Below, piece after piece: positions 11,593-21,816 of a stretch of 64,000 bases of DNA; position 1 is the stretch's first letter, and every line of letters begins with the position of its first letter. A program made the position numbers and the translations under genes. Below the pieces are notes generated by a model. That model worked only from the letters and a program-made list of their open reading frames with translations. It was not told the DNA's origin and did no database searches. The DNA lies in contig OX411556.1 of the NCBI GenBank assembly GCA_948146395.1, forward strand, positions 5,059,083 to 5,123,082, written 5' to 3'. The DNA is from Fragum whitleyi. Lineage: Eukaryota > Mollusca > Bivalvia > Cardiida > Cardiidae.

Positions 11593-11966
11593 TACAGCTA
11601 ACAACATCGTAAAATTGACAAGATAAGTGATTTTGGAATGAAATTGCATGAGTATGTAGAGCGCGTTTTGAGTGACTTAATGTGAGGTAATCCGATATCG
11701 CAAATTTTGTTCAGGATGTACAAAATTGGCGATATTGATCAATTCCCTTTAATAAAAATTGCCTAAATGTTCTATAAATAGGCTCCTATTTCTTAAAGAT
11801 CTAATAAGACGCTTACAATTTCGAATAATTCAGTGAAATCACGATTTTTTTAGCGTTTCTGGGTGCTTTGAGTGAGTGTTTGGAATGAGTGAATGGAGCG
11901 CTGAGTGAGCGATTTTGAATGATTTTGATCGAGATGAATGTCAATTTCACGACGTAACTAAACGTA
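11593..11966 (-). mobile_element. Family A MITE, complete
   Basis: It begins TA-CAGCTAACAACATCGTAAA and ends TTTCACGACGTAACTAAACG-TA. In between are the central palindrome (TATCGCAAATTTTGTTCAGG / GTACAAAATTGGCGATATTG) and the GAATGGAGCGCTGAGTGAGC block. The TA at both ends suggests TA target duplication, as in Tc1/mariner-type MITEs. Confidence 0.88.
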
Positions 11967-12429
11967 TGTCATTATCAAGACAATACAAGGATAAATGAAT
12001 AAAAACAATATCAAACGCATTTTTAATTTTACTTTTTCTTTGCTCGACAACACACTTAGCTAAGCATAATACATTACATATTTAACCATTATTAGTAAAT
12101 AACTGCCTCACTGTCGATGAAAAAAAGCATACTCAGAAAATTGAATTGAGATTCTTACCTTTTGGGGGGAATATGTAAAGCATTTATCAAACACATAGAT
12201 GTAGTAGGTTATTTGATGCGTCCTTTTGTGACGGTTGCAAGAATAACGAAAAGTATGCTGGACTGAGATAAACGCAAAAAGAAAATTGCAAAATCTCATT
12301 CAAAGGAATCATTTATTACAAATATTTTAAGGGCAGAATGATTGCTTAGAAGACATTAAACGATACCATCGATTTTTTTAAGTTAGCTTGGCATTTCAAG
12401 GTACAGTTAAGATAATCGTGCAAAAATGA

Positions 12430-12860
12430 ATTTCTTTAATGCTTTTCGGTTGTTTATCGAGAAATAACGGTAGATTATCACTTGATAATCTCACCGCAAA
12501 AGCAGTGAAATTATCAAAAACTTATATCCTGCTTTTGTGCACTTCATCCTTTCTGACGTCATCTATGCGGGGCGAAATAAGTGACGTCACAATGAACGTT
12601 GCACAGCAATCATGCGAAAAATGACGCACTTTACGAAAATATGTCCTAGAAATTTCCCATTGTGTCTCATGTTTGCAGTAAAGAAATAGAATAATCTTTT
12701 GTTTTCGAGTAATATCGATTAATATTTCATTTCGTGAACAACAAAAGCTATATTTTCACTCGTGGCTCTGCCACTCGTGAAAATATAGCTTTTGTTATTC
12801 ACTCAATGAAAAAAAAAATCGATTTTAAACTGATACAAACGATTATCCTCTATATCTTAG
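12430..12860 (+). mobile_element. Family C foldback element, copy 1
   Basis: A ~430-bp element shared with 42395-42810 (inverted) and 54475-54870. Landmarks in order: ATAACGGTAGATTATCACTT; GCAGTGAAATTATC; TTTCTGACGTCATCTATGCG and a second AGTGACGTCACAATG; GAGTAATATCGATTAATATT; then a near-perfect ~30-bp-arm foldback (AACAAAAGCTATATTTTCAC / GTGAAAATATAGCTTTTGTT, loop CTCTG). The copies outside a gene context and the foldback point to a non-autonomous DNA element. Confidence 0.85.
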
Positions 12861-12974
12861 TAGTAATGGAAAAAGAATGGGTGGCATGGGCTAGTATCGA
12901 ATGATTTAAAAGGGAGGATATGCAAAATTGCTATTTCAGACCAATCAAACATTGCAAAAGTATGCGTTAAATAA

Positions 12975-13110
12975 TAAAATCGTGTTAGATTTTTAGCGAT
13001 TTGGATGGAGCTTTGAATAGTGTTCAAATAAAGTGTTTAGGATGCTCAGGGAGCGATTTCAATGCTTTTAATTGAAATGACTGTTAATCTCACGATGTTC
13101 CTAAGTGAAC
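12975..13110 (-). mobile_element. Family A MITE, terminal fragment
   Basis: TTTTTAGCGATTTGGATGGA, then GAGCGATTTCAATGCTTTTA and ending TCTCACGATGTTCCTAA: the right ~130 bp of the family, strongly diverged. Confidence 0.6.
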
Positions 13111-13402
13111 GAGTTTTGCAGATATTTTTCATTTTTAAATCCATACAATACGAATGTATCAAAATACAAGTTGTTTCTTTAAAATAAGTATTTAAGCAAT
13201 AAAAGAAAGAAATTAAACATAAAAGATACCATAAAACTTTGATCTTTGGCTTTAAAGTTCTTGTTTGGCACACTATTCGATTAAAACAAAACTTTCATAA
13301 ACGTGATATGAACGAAACATAAAAGTAGAGATTTGACTCAACAGAGTAAGGAAACACTCCATTCGCAGATTCGAGCTAAAATGACCGTTCATATTCAGAT
13401 AT

Positions 13403-14439
13403 TCATGCTTTTTCAGTGGATGGCTTCTTCTTCAGTAGAAATCGTCTTTTATATAATGGCGATGCAGATCGAAGTTTCCTTACCCCTGTCGCGTCGCTAG
13501 AACACCTGGGTATGTGACATGGTGGTAGGTCCAATCTTTCTACGGAGGGATACCTTAATAATGGAACGTGAAATGCGGCATCGGTATTGTTTGATTCGTG
13601 TTTTGGTGTGTTTGATACATTTTCTACTACAATCTGAATGGGTTCATTTTCAGCTTTATTCAACATAATTTCACTCTTAGATATTTTGTTTATGGATTTG
13701 AATAATGGTTTTTGAGAAATAGAATCTAGATCTATTTCTTGTGAGTTGCAGTTAATGGTAACAGGGGATTTAACAAATACATCGTCTTCGTCTGACTTGA
13801 TCGACGGGGAATAACTGTAAGCACTTTCTAATTCAAGCGGTGAAAAAGGACCCCTATGTTTATTGTCCGTACCACCTTTTTCGGTGTCTGCGTTATATTC
13901 ACTTTCGTCCACACTTTCGATTTTAGTCAATGAAGCATGGAAGTGACTTGAAAAGTCTCTGTTAGCACTGAACGAGTTTTGACTAGATAAGGAATTTGAG
14001 CTGGAGTTCTGTCCCCTGGTTCTCTTCAACAATGGAGTTAACGATTCACGATCAACATTAGTCACGTTCATTTCACTGACACTTTTCGAGACTCCGTTGG
14101 TGCGTTGTCTTTCTGCAGTGTCGAACCCACTGAAACTTTTATCGCGTTTTAAATGAGCATTACTGTCCTGACGTACGGATATTATCTTTCCATTCTTGGT
14201 AATAATCAGAGAACCATCCTTTTTGATAACGGAACTACCTTTAGCTGTCTTGGATGTTGCACGCCTGAGAAGTGTATGTGTTGGACTAGATGAAGACATG
14301 GTCCTCGGGAGTGTGGTCGATGCGACACTTGAGGCATCTGAATTGCGTCGTGTACCATTACGTGATGACATGAATGAATTGTGAAGCAATGTCGAAAAAC
14401 GACGTATAATACTGGGAGAGTCAGTGTCTCGGATCGTGT
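13403..14439 (-). CDS. Terminal exon of an unrecognised gene; Ser/Thr/Arg-rich tail
   Basis: Read on the minus strand, a good acceptor (TTTTTTGTCATTTCAG) precedes ACACGATCCGAG. The exon is then open for ~345 codons to a stop at 13403. It starts in phase 2 of a split codon, and the frame upstream has no ATG, so this is an exon rather than a whole gene. The protein is polar and low-complexity: basic-Ser clusters (RRFSTLL, RRNSDASS, LLRRATSK), a short hydrophobic-basic motif (GSLIITKNGKIISV, about residues 75-90 of the exon), Ser-rich runs and a basic end (PLYKRRFLLKKK). There is no transmembrane segment or catalytic motif. It resembles the disordered cytoplasmic tail of a channel, transporter or scaffold, with many sites suited to basophilic kinases. 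I cannot name it. It is convergent with the gene ending at 7887. Confidence 0.75.
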
Positions 14440-15894
14440 CTGAAATGACAAAAAATAACTCGTTTAGCAAATATGGACATCCAAAAGCTTCTGTGAAATA
14501 TATCCTTAAGTGAGAAACAACAATCGTGAATCTACCTACATAGAGAATTTAAAAACGGAAAAAGATGAGGATTTTAAATTGCATTATCAACACATTTATT
14601 GTAAGATGACTTTAAAAGTAGTTATACCAGCGTATGCTACATGTATCTTTCTATCCACAGTAAGTACGGGCAGGTTAACTTATTCCCTACATCGACATGC
14701 GAATGAATATTCAATCACACGTAATAGATTTATCAAATTAAATTTGCGTATTATCATAATAGTTCTAAAATCCTTTTTATGTCAGAAATATAGGCATATC
14801 GAATTATATTTACGACATTCAGTGAGAAGTGGCCCATGCACTAATCAACACGTACTTACTACGAGGGAGAAACTGATTGAACCATTGAAAAAGCTCCTTA
14901 TTAATCAATTATTGTAACTCCTTAATAATATAAAATGTTCTGTCATCATTAACATTTCAACCTTGATTTTCCTTAACCTCAAATTGTTGAAATTTAAATT
15001 TGTTATCCAGAAAAAAACATTTCATTCACTTTAACCCTTTCCTATTTAGTATCTGCACTTACGACCTTATGGAATAATGTTTGAGAACATATTGTGCGGG
15101 AAAAGAAGAAATTGCTTGTAATAAGCGATTTCTTCTTTTCCTCTCAGAATCTTTTTACAACAATTGCCTCAACTTTATGTTATCGTCTGTAGCGACTTTT
15201 ATTTTGGACCAGTCTAAAACCAAAAGGAAAAATAGGAACAGGAAGTGGTTAAACGCAGAATGTAATTCCAGCTAAAAATGTTAGATTTCGGTTACTAATT
15301 CAACATGACGTAAATTGAATTAAGTAATACTAGCATGATTTATTCCTATAACGCTATCTTCAGCGGATTCGAATATCTCGTAACTTAAATATGAATACGC
15401 TTCAGTTATGTCATTATGTAAGTTTATCGATTACAACCCATTAACCGGTGATCAATTTGAAGATACTTGGAAGAGTCATTATAAAGGTTTTTTACGTGCG
15501 TTAGAAGAGCCTTTCAGAAACCACTTGAGAGTATAGTGTTAGCCATTACCAGGTAAAACAGTTCAAATATTGACTACAGAATGATAGAGACAACTGCCCG
15601 ACCCAGCGCTGTCTTGTTTAATATCAGCATTTTATGTTGTTTACACTGGGACATTACGCAACTTTTAGTAGTATTCTAGTCACATTTCGGCGACTGGTGT
15701 ACCTTACAATGTATTTATATTATTTCTAACACAAAGACAAGCATTACATTCTTTTCGATCCTGCAGAAACTCTTCATACTAAGGATATAAATTATCAAAC
15801 AATTGTTTGGGGGACAAATTTCGGAAAATTTAATTTACTGTGATCGTGGCTCGGTTGTTTACGGAGAAAATTCTGGGCAATCCTAATTAGCAAT
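14440..15894 (-). other. Probable intron of the minus-strand gene; no other gene seen
   Basis: It starts (minus strand) with the acceptor at 14440-14441. It contains a small hairpin at 15099-15140 (GGAAAAGAAGAAATTGCTT / AAGCGATTTCTTCTTTTCC), of which a similar version occurs at 43047-43088. Upstream exons of the minus gene were not located. Confidence 0.45.
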
Positions 15895-15896
15895 TA

Positions 15897-16285
15897 CAGT
15901 TAAAAACATCGTGAAATTGACAAAATGAATGATTTTGGAATGGTTTTAGAATGATATTGAGTGAATGTGTGGATTGAGTTTTGAGTGAAATTAAAGAAAG
16001 GTAATTCCATATCGCTAATGTTGTTCAGGATGAACAAATTTAGCGATGTAAATAACCTTTTTTAATAAAATATGCATACACGTTCTATAAATAGCTTCCT
16101 ATTTCTTCAAGAACCAAGACGCTTAAAATTCAATTATATCAGTGTAATCGCGATTAAATTTTGTTTTATTCATTTTAAAGGTAGTTGTTGATTGTTTCTT
16201 TTTAGTCATTTTGAGCGTTTTTGATCGATTTTAGTGAGTGTTTGGAATTCTGAATGGATCGATGAGTAAGTGATGAAATCGACGT
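15897..16285 (-). mobile_element. Family A MITE, right end lost
   Basis: It begins TA-CAGTTAAAAACATCGTGAA, with the central palindrome ATATCGCTAATGTTGTTCAG / GATGAACAAATTTAGCGATG. The right part fades after GGATCGATGAGTAAGTGATG, so the terminal repeat is missing. Confidence 0.83.
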
Positions 16286-16794
16286 CGTCTGCGTCGCCAT
16301 GCGATAAATAACAGTTCTGAAATTTTGAGTGTTACTTCATACATACACCTGAAATTTTGAATATATATTTTCTTTTATAAAAAAAAAGGCTAAAATATCA
16401 ACGGGTAAACTATATTCTTTTTTTTTTCGTACGCATGCATTCTTTTTCATCGCAGATTTTTATTTACGTTCAAAGACTTAAACATCGAGCGGCAGGTACC
16501 CGCTAGCGTTCCTTATGTTTAAATATATTAAATGACTATCATGTTTACAGGCTTTGAAATAACATAATTGTGACACCTCATGCAAAAAGGGAGATATTCT
16601 GAGAACTAGTAGAAATACTCATTTGAAAGGGGAATTGGATCATGCAGTGGTCAATCAGGGATCGCATTTCAAAAAAAAAAAAAGAAAAAAAAAGAAAATA
16701 TGTGAATGTTGCATGCTCATGCTAGAGGCAGAAATTTATTTTAAGGTTGTGGACCCGTAATTATTCCATAACGTTTTGGAACTCACGATCTTTC

Positions 16795-16930
16795 TTTAAC
16801 CGAGGTTTCCTAATGAAATTATAAGGAAAACTCGGTTAACACTATTAAAGTTCATGACTTCCGAAATGTTGCGGAACCATTTCGGGTCCACTACCGTTTA
16901 CGCGAAATTTGTCGACTCAGGTCAGCCTGC
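16795..16930 (+). repeat. Foldback element, copy 1
   Basis: AACCGAGGTTTCCTAAT / AT.ATAAGGAAAACTCGGTT (16799-16838), followed by AACACTATTAAAGTTCATGA and a GAAATGTTGCGGAACCATTTCG inversion. The same hairpin and downstream sequence recur at 35082-35180. Confidence 0.75.
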
Positions 16931-17170
16931 GCTGGTGGCCACACTTTTTTCGACACTTTTCACATTTCCGAGATGGTCCATTTTCTGTTTACGGGCCCGT
17001 ATTTTCATTACAATTTATAAACCGTCATTTCAAAATTGGTTTAAATTTTAACAAATATCAGAATGTTCAGCAAATTTTCTAGAAGAGGTCAAGAACCCAT
17101 TTATGTACAACGTCCACATAAATCTTCCAAATATTTTCTTTTTTTGTTTGTTTTATCAGTTTCCATGTTA

Positions 17171-17580
17171 CAGTTAAAAAGATAATGAAATTGACCAGGT
17201 GAATGATTTTGCAATGCACTATGACTGAATTTGAATGAGCGAAATGAGCGAGTTTTTAATGAAATTAACTTAAGGTAACATAACATCGCCATTTTCGTCC
17301 AAATGTATATTTCGTTACTCACCCTTTAAAGAAATAATCGTTCATTTTAATTAACAAGTTCATGATATTGTGTCTCAGCGGACACTCCCAAACATCACAA
17401 GTTTTTATCTTTTTTTTATTAAAAAAAAATAAGAAATAATTTGATCGATTTGAAAGTCATAATTGAGTATTTATGATCAATTTCGGAGCCTTTTGAGAAT
17501 TTTATGAACCGTACGCTAAGCGAGTTAGGAAGAATGGTTTTGATCTTTGTGAGTGTCAATTTCACGATGATATTAACTGT
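17171..17580 (-). mobile_element. Family A MITE, both ends present
   Basis: It starts TA-CAGTTAAAAAGATAATGAA and ends TTCACGATGATATTAACTG-TA. The interior is diverged and the central palindrome is decayed (ACATCGCCATTTTCGTCC). TA is present on both sides. Confidence 0.83.
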
Positions 17581-18722
17581 ACATCAACATAAACCTTTCT
17601 TGAAATTCTGATTTATTTGATCATTTTTCATAAAATCAGGATTCGTTTATCTTGAAGCAGATATGCATGTCAAAAATTATTAATAAATAAAAGATAGTTC
17701 CATTTCCTTTGAAAATTTGTTACAAACTAAATTGTGAATTAACACTTGAGTGAAACCTTCAAATTGGCTCGCACAAATATTCTCAATAAAAAAATCAAAT
17801 ATTTTCAAAGCAAGAAACTCGGGCGTATTGAAATAAGGGGATAGTGCTTGTCTTAAATCTTTTTTTTTTATTATTATTATTATCCTGGATAATATACTAC
17901 TCAACTTTTGCTAGGAATAAAAAAAAAACATTTTCCAAGAGAAATACATGTATCGTCATAACTATAGTAAGTTTAATCTTTTTTTTTTTAATGAAGGGAA
18001 TTCTGGAAAAAAAAACATTATTTCAGTTTTGATTCCTAACAAAAGTTAAGTAGAATAATTTATCATTTGAATAGGCTCGATTCCAATAAAATCTTAAAAA
18101 CATTATCCTATACATTTGTACCTATGTCTTTTATGATAATATAGAGTTAAGATAAGCACACTTCCCCAAACTACAACTGGAAATTTCGGAGATCAGTTGA
18201 TCATTTATTTCCGAATGCATGTTTTGGTTTTATTAAAAGATTGTATTCGCGGTGTAATTTCGTTATTTCGTGTGTTAATCGGTTTGTTATCTATTTCTTT
18301 CCTTTAAAGAATGAAAAATACACAAAAGTTTCCTCTTTTGGAAACATGGAAAAAACAGAAACAAGGGAATAATAACTGTTAGTAACATGGCAATTTTGGT
18401 TAAAAGGACCTAAATATACATGTTGTGGTATATATTACACAAAAATAACATGTTCTAATTAGAGAAAATTAAAAGAAAAAAAGAAAAAGCTAGTCAACCA
18501 AAAGGTTCAACAATGATAGCCAATGAAGCAATGTTGAAACGATAGATTTCGACTATTTCCAACGGTTTTTTTTTTTCTTACAGAAAGTAGTTAAAAGGAA
18601 AAGTTGGTAAATTTACGTCTTACACCCCTAACGAAAATTCTGTAATCGGCACGACGTCGAAATAAACAAGATTTTGTAGTGAACTTTTTCCTTGCTAGCG
18701 GAAGATAACAATAAAGTGATTT
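17581..18722. other. AT-rich DNA, no feature recognised
   Basis: Poly-A and poly-T runs are frequent; no gene or repeat family was identified. Confidence 0.5.
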
Positions 18723-18959
18723 AAGCTTGTGTGTGATATTTCAAACCATTTCATATTTGTACATAGCAAAGACTATGGCCAGTCTGTGCATCCGCACAGT
18801 CTGAACATAGTCTTCACTATGCGCTTAGAGGATAGATAAGGTCTCAAACTACTTGTACAACATATGGTATCTTTATATTGCCAGTTTGTGGCTGTATACG
18901 CCTCTCGATGTTTTATCTCATGAACATTTCAAATTGTTGGAAATGTCACCCACAGGCTC
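18723..18959 (+). mobile_element. Family D MITE, copy 1
   Basis: Left end AGCTTGTGTGTGATATTTC and right end GAAATGTCACCCACAGGCT are diverged inverted repeats. Inside, GCAAAGACTATGGCCAGTCT / AGACTGTGC..CATAGTCTTC form a foldback (about 18767-18835). Other copies are at 37441, 41747 and 43853. Confidence 0.83.
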
Positions 18960-19370
18960 TTTTATTAAGTAAATATTCACCTGAGTGTTCTTATGTCGTA
19001 AGTAACTAAACTATGTATCGATGTTGACGTAATAAAATTTATGATTCATATATTTGGAGAAACGAATAATATCATGTCATCGAAAGTATCTCGAAATTTG
19101 CCGATTGCAAAATATCTCTCAAGAAATATACTATCTTACAGTTAAGGTTTGAATTTTGTTCATTTTTTGATAGAAACCATGTTCCCAAATTATCAGCTTA
19201 TTCAATAAACAAAACTAGGGTGCATATATGAACACTACATGCAGGAAAGAATGGGTGAAGGGAGAGAGAGAAATAGTACCATAGTATGAAGCAAAACTAG
19301 CAAAGGTTCAAACTTCGTGTGCTGAAAGAGAGAAGCATATAAAGATAAAGAAAACTTAGACATTAAGGTA

Positions 19371-19598
19371 CAGCTAACAACATCGTGCAATTGACATTCA
19401 CGCCGATTAAAACCGTTCAAATTCACTCACTCAGCGTTTCGTTCATTAATTCCAAAGTTTCACTCAGACAACTCCAAACGCTCTATAATCCCATAAAAAA
19501 GATAACAACTACATTAAACTCACTCGAAAAAAAAACGATTTCACAAAATTCCTTGAATTTGCAATTTGCGAAGACATATAAAGCTTTTTATAAACAGT
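19371..19598 (+). mobile_element. Family A MITE, left part, interrupted
   Basis: It starts TA-CAGCTAACAACATCGTGCA and runs through the ACTCACTCAGCG, TTCATTAATTCC and AAAAAACGATTTCAC blocks. It then fades at AGCTTTTTATAAAC, just before the retrotransposon. The matching right end lies at 25735-25764, on the other side of the LINE. Confidence 0.75.
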
Positions 19599-19980
19599 AA
19601 CAGGTCACGTGGTTATGTGAAGCCACGGAAAAGTGCTTTCGTTTAATTTCTCGGATTTAAGTTTATAAAAGGCTATATTTGACAATAAAATTATATGGAC
19701 TTATGTGTGAATATCTCAGGAATAAGATGAGTATAAAATATTTTGAAATTTCCATTAAATTTTGAAGTTATTCGGGTTTTTCACCCAAACAATAGAAAAT
19801 ATTCAACAACAATCAAGCCCGAGGGAATATACATAGTTGACTTATCACAAAAGGAGATCGATGCTCACCATACTATGCACTATGTTGCACTATATTGAAC
19901 AATAACGGAACTATAATACTGTGTTAATAATACAGTTACCGTATTGAAATTACTAAAACTAACTGTTCAACTGTGTTATA

Positions 19981-21762
19981 ATGAATGATAGTACAGTGAA
20001 CGACGATCAAATGCAATGTTTAACCATTGATGAAAATACCGGTGTGAAAATACCAATACTAAATAATACAATGGAAATATCTCCGATGCTCAACTCTAAT
20101 CGAATCTTACCCTCGATTGAAAGTACAAATAGTGGCGTCAGCAATGACGTTAACCATTCAGATCTTATAGAATTTAATCGCCTAGAAAACTTGGTAAAAA
20201 GCTATCCAGGAGACATGTTTATCGACCAACTCCTTCTGGATTACAACTACAGTGTAGAAAAACTTGAACATGCTAGAATTTTTCTATTCGAGACAATCCG
20301 TAGTTCAGACGACTTTCCGTTTGGAACCAACTGTGAACTTAAACGTCGTGTCATGACAAGATCAAAAAACGGCGATAGTTTAGCTGTTAAACTGGCTTCC
20401 GATGTCCACAATCTATTAACTGCAATTGACGGTGGAAATATGTCATCAATTAAAGATCTAATAAGTGTTTCCAAGAAAACAAATCGTTCTACCTCCTCTA
20501 ACCAAACAACAAATATACAAATGGTAGACCATCAGTGTAATTGTAAAACAGAATTGAATATACTCAAAGATACAGTAAATAGCCTAAAAGCGGACATCCT
20601 CTTGATTAAACAAAGACAGATAACGTCAGAAAATGCAAGAAAAGCATTAGAAGATTCGTCTGAGAGCCATGTTACAGCGGTGCGTGACCAGATGGCGACG
20701 ACAACGGATAAAATCAACGTTGAAGTGACGACGTTAAGATCCATTGTTGATCTACACTTCACACAAAATGAAGCGCTATCTTCATCTCTAACTTCTGATA
20801 TACAAAAACTTAGAGATGAAATGAATCTTATTTGTTCTAGTGTAACAATTTTACAAAATACTGTCTCAGAAATCGTCTCGAAACATGGGTACACGGACAA
20901 TGAAATCAAAGTGCCAAATGAACTAAATGCTACAGATACAGAGCCCATCGCGGACGACTTTATCTTAAATCTAACAGAAGATTGTAACGTAAATGTAATC
21001 CCAGACGAAGACCTATCGAATTTAAACATGGAGAGCAATTGTGAACGTCCCGCGATCACGCACGATCCCGATACAGTGAACGATCACGTTATAGCTGAAG
21101 ATGAGATGGAAGGCGATTCTATGTTCGGTAACATGAAAATACCAACAGTGGTCACAGTGCGTAATTCTTCACAGCGATCCAAATCAAACAATGAACGCTA
21201 TTTCCCACATAAATCAAAAGGTAAAACATACATTGGACGCAAAGTAAATCTCGCTATTATAAATAAAGAAATGGCGAACATGAAGCGTAAACGCGAGAAC
21301 TACAAACAGAAATATGTTCAAGGCTACGCACCACCGTCAGAGACGTTAACAGACGGCGATAACGTTGGTTACAGTGACTTCGAGAGCCATATTAAGCGTA
21401 AAACTAAAGATTATTTCGTGAGTGGATTTGTGCCGTCCATAACGGAGTCGCATGTAGCTCAATATGTAAGCGGACGCAATATAAGTGTAAAAAGAGTGTC
21501 CATTTTTAGAAACTATAAATTCCAAAGGGCCTCGGTCAAACTGACGGTCGAGGATGACGGCAAAAGTGAATGTTTAACCGAGGATCAGTACTTCTGGCCT
21601 TGGGGCATCACATGTTATCCATGGATCCCAAGAAGAAGAAAACGAGACCAACAATCTACATACCGTGACAGATATACTGATGACGCTTATGATGAAAATG
21701 TGTATACTGATAATAATAATAATAGATACAATGTACTATATAATCGCCAAGAAGTTGATTAA
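19981..21762 (+). CDS. LINE ORF1 protein, 593 aa
   Basis: It is the first ORF of the retrotransposon, starting at an ATG after an in-frame-stop-rich leader. ORF1 proteins bind the element's RNA and form the transposition particle. Visible parts: a polar N-terminal third; a heptad-like, probably coiled-coil region at about residues 183-310 (ELNILKDTVNSLKADIL, then DIQKLRDEMNLI); an acidic linker; a basic patch at about 395-450 (NMKRKRENYKQK); and a C-terminal RRM-like fold at about 477-555, starting YFVSGFVPSITESHVAQYV and ending in the conserved-looking FWPWGITCYPW, followed by RRRKR. No CCHC zinc knuckle is visible. The tail is Asn/Tyr/Asp-rich. The stop at 21762 is 54 bp before ORF2, so ORF2 needs reinitiation or a similar mechanism. 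The assignment rests on position plus the RRM-like end. Confidence 0.85.
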   Translation: MNDSTVNDDQMQCLTIDENTGVKIPILNNTMEISPMLNSNRILPSIESTNSGVSNDVNHSDLIEFNRLENLVKSYPGDMFIDQLLLDYNYSVEKLEHARIFLFETIRSSDDFPFGTNCELKRRVMTRSKNGDSLAVKLASDVHNLLTAIDGGNMSSIKDLISVSKKTNRSTSSNQTTNIQMVDHQCNCKTELNILKDTVNSLKADILLIKQRQITSENARKALEDSSESHVTAVRDQMATTTDKINVEVTTLRSIVDLHFTQNEALSSSLTSDIQKLRDEMNLICSSVTILQNTVSEIVSKHGYTDNEIKVPNELNATDTEPIADDFILNLTEDCNVNVIPDEDLSNLNMESNCERPAITHDPDTVNDHVIAEDEMEGDSMFGNMKIPTVVTVRNSSQRSKSNNERYFPHKSKGKTYIGRKVNLAIINKEMANMKRKRENYKQKYVQGYAPPSETLTDGDNVGYSDFESHIKRKTKDYFVSGFVPSITESHVAQYVSGRNISVKRVSIFRNYKFQRASVKLTVEDDGKSECLTEDQYFWPWGITCYPWIPRRRKRDQQSTYRDRYTDDAYDENVYTDNNNNRYNVLYNRQEVD

Positions 21763-21816
21763 TTTTTCAGTGAATTTCTTTTTGGCTTAAGTATAGTTTA
21801 CAGTCATATTATTTTC

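Noticed and set aside
14510..14917. 135-codon plus-strand frame
   Set aside because: Not ATG-initiated, no motif, and it overlaps the probable intron of the minus-strand gene.
20532..21059. 175-codon minus-strand frame
   Set aside because: Antisense shadow of LINE ORF1.
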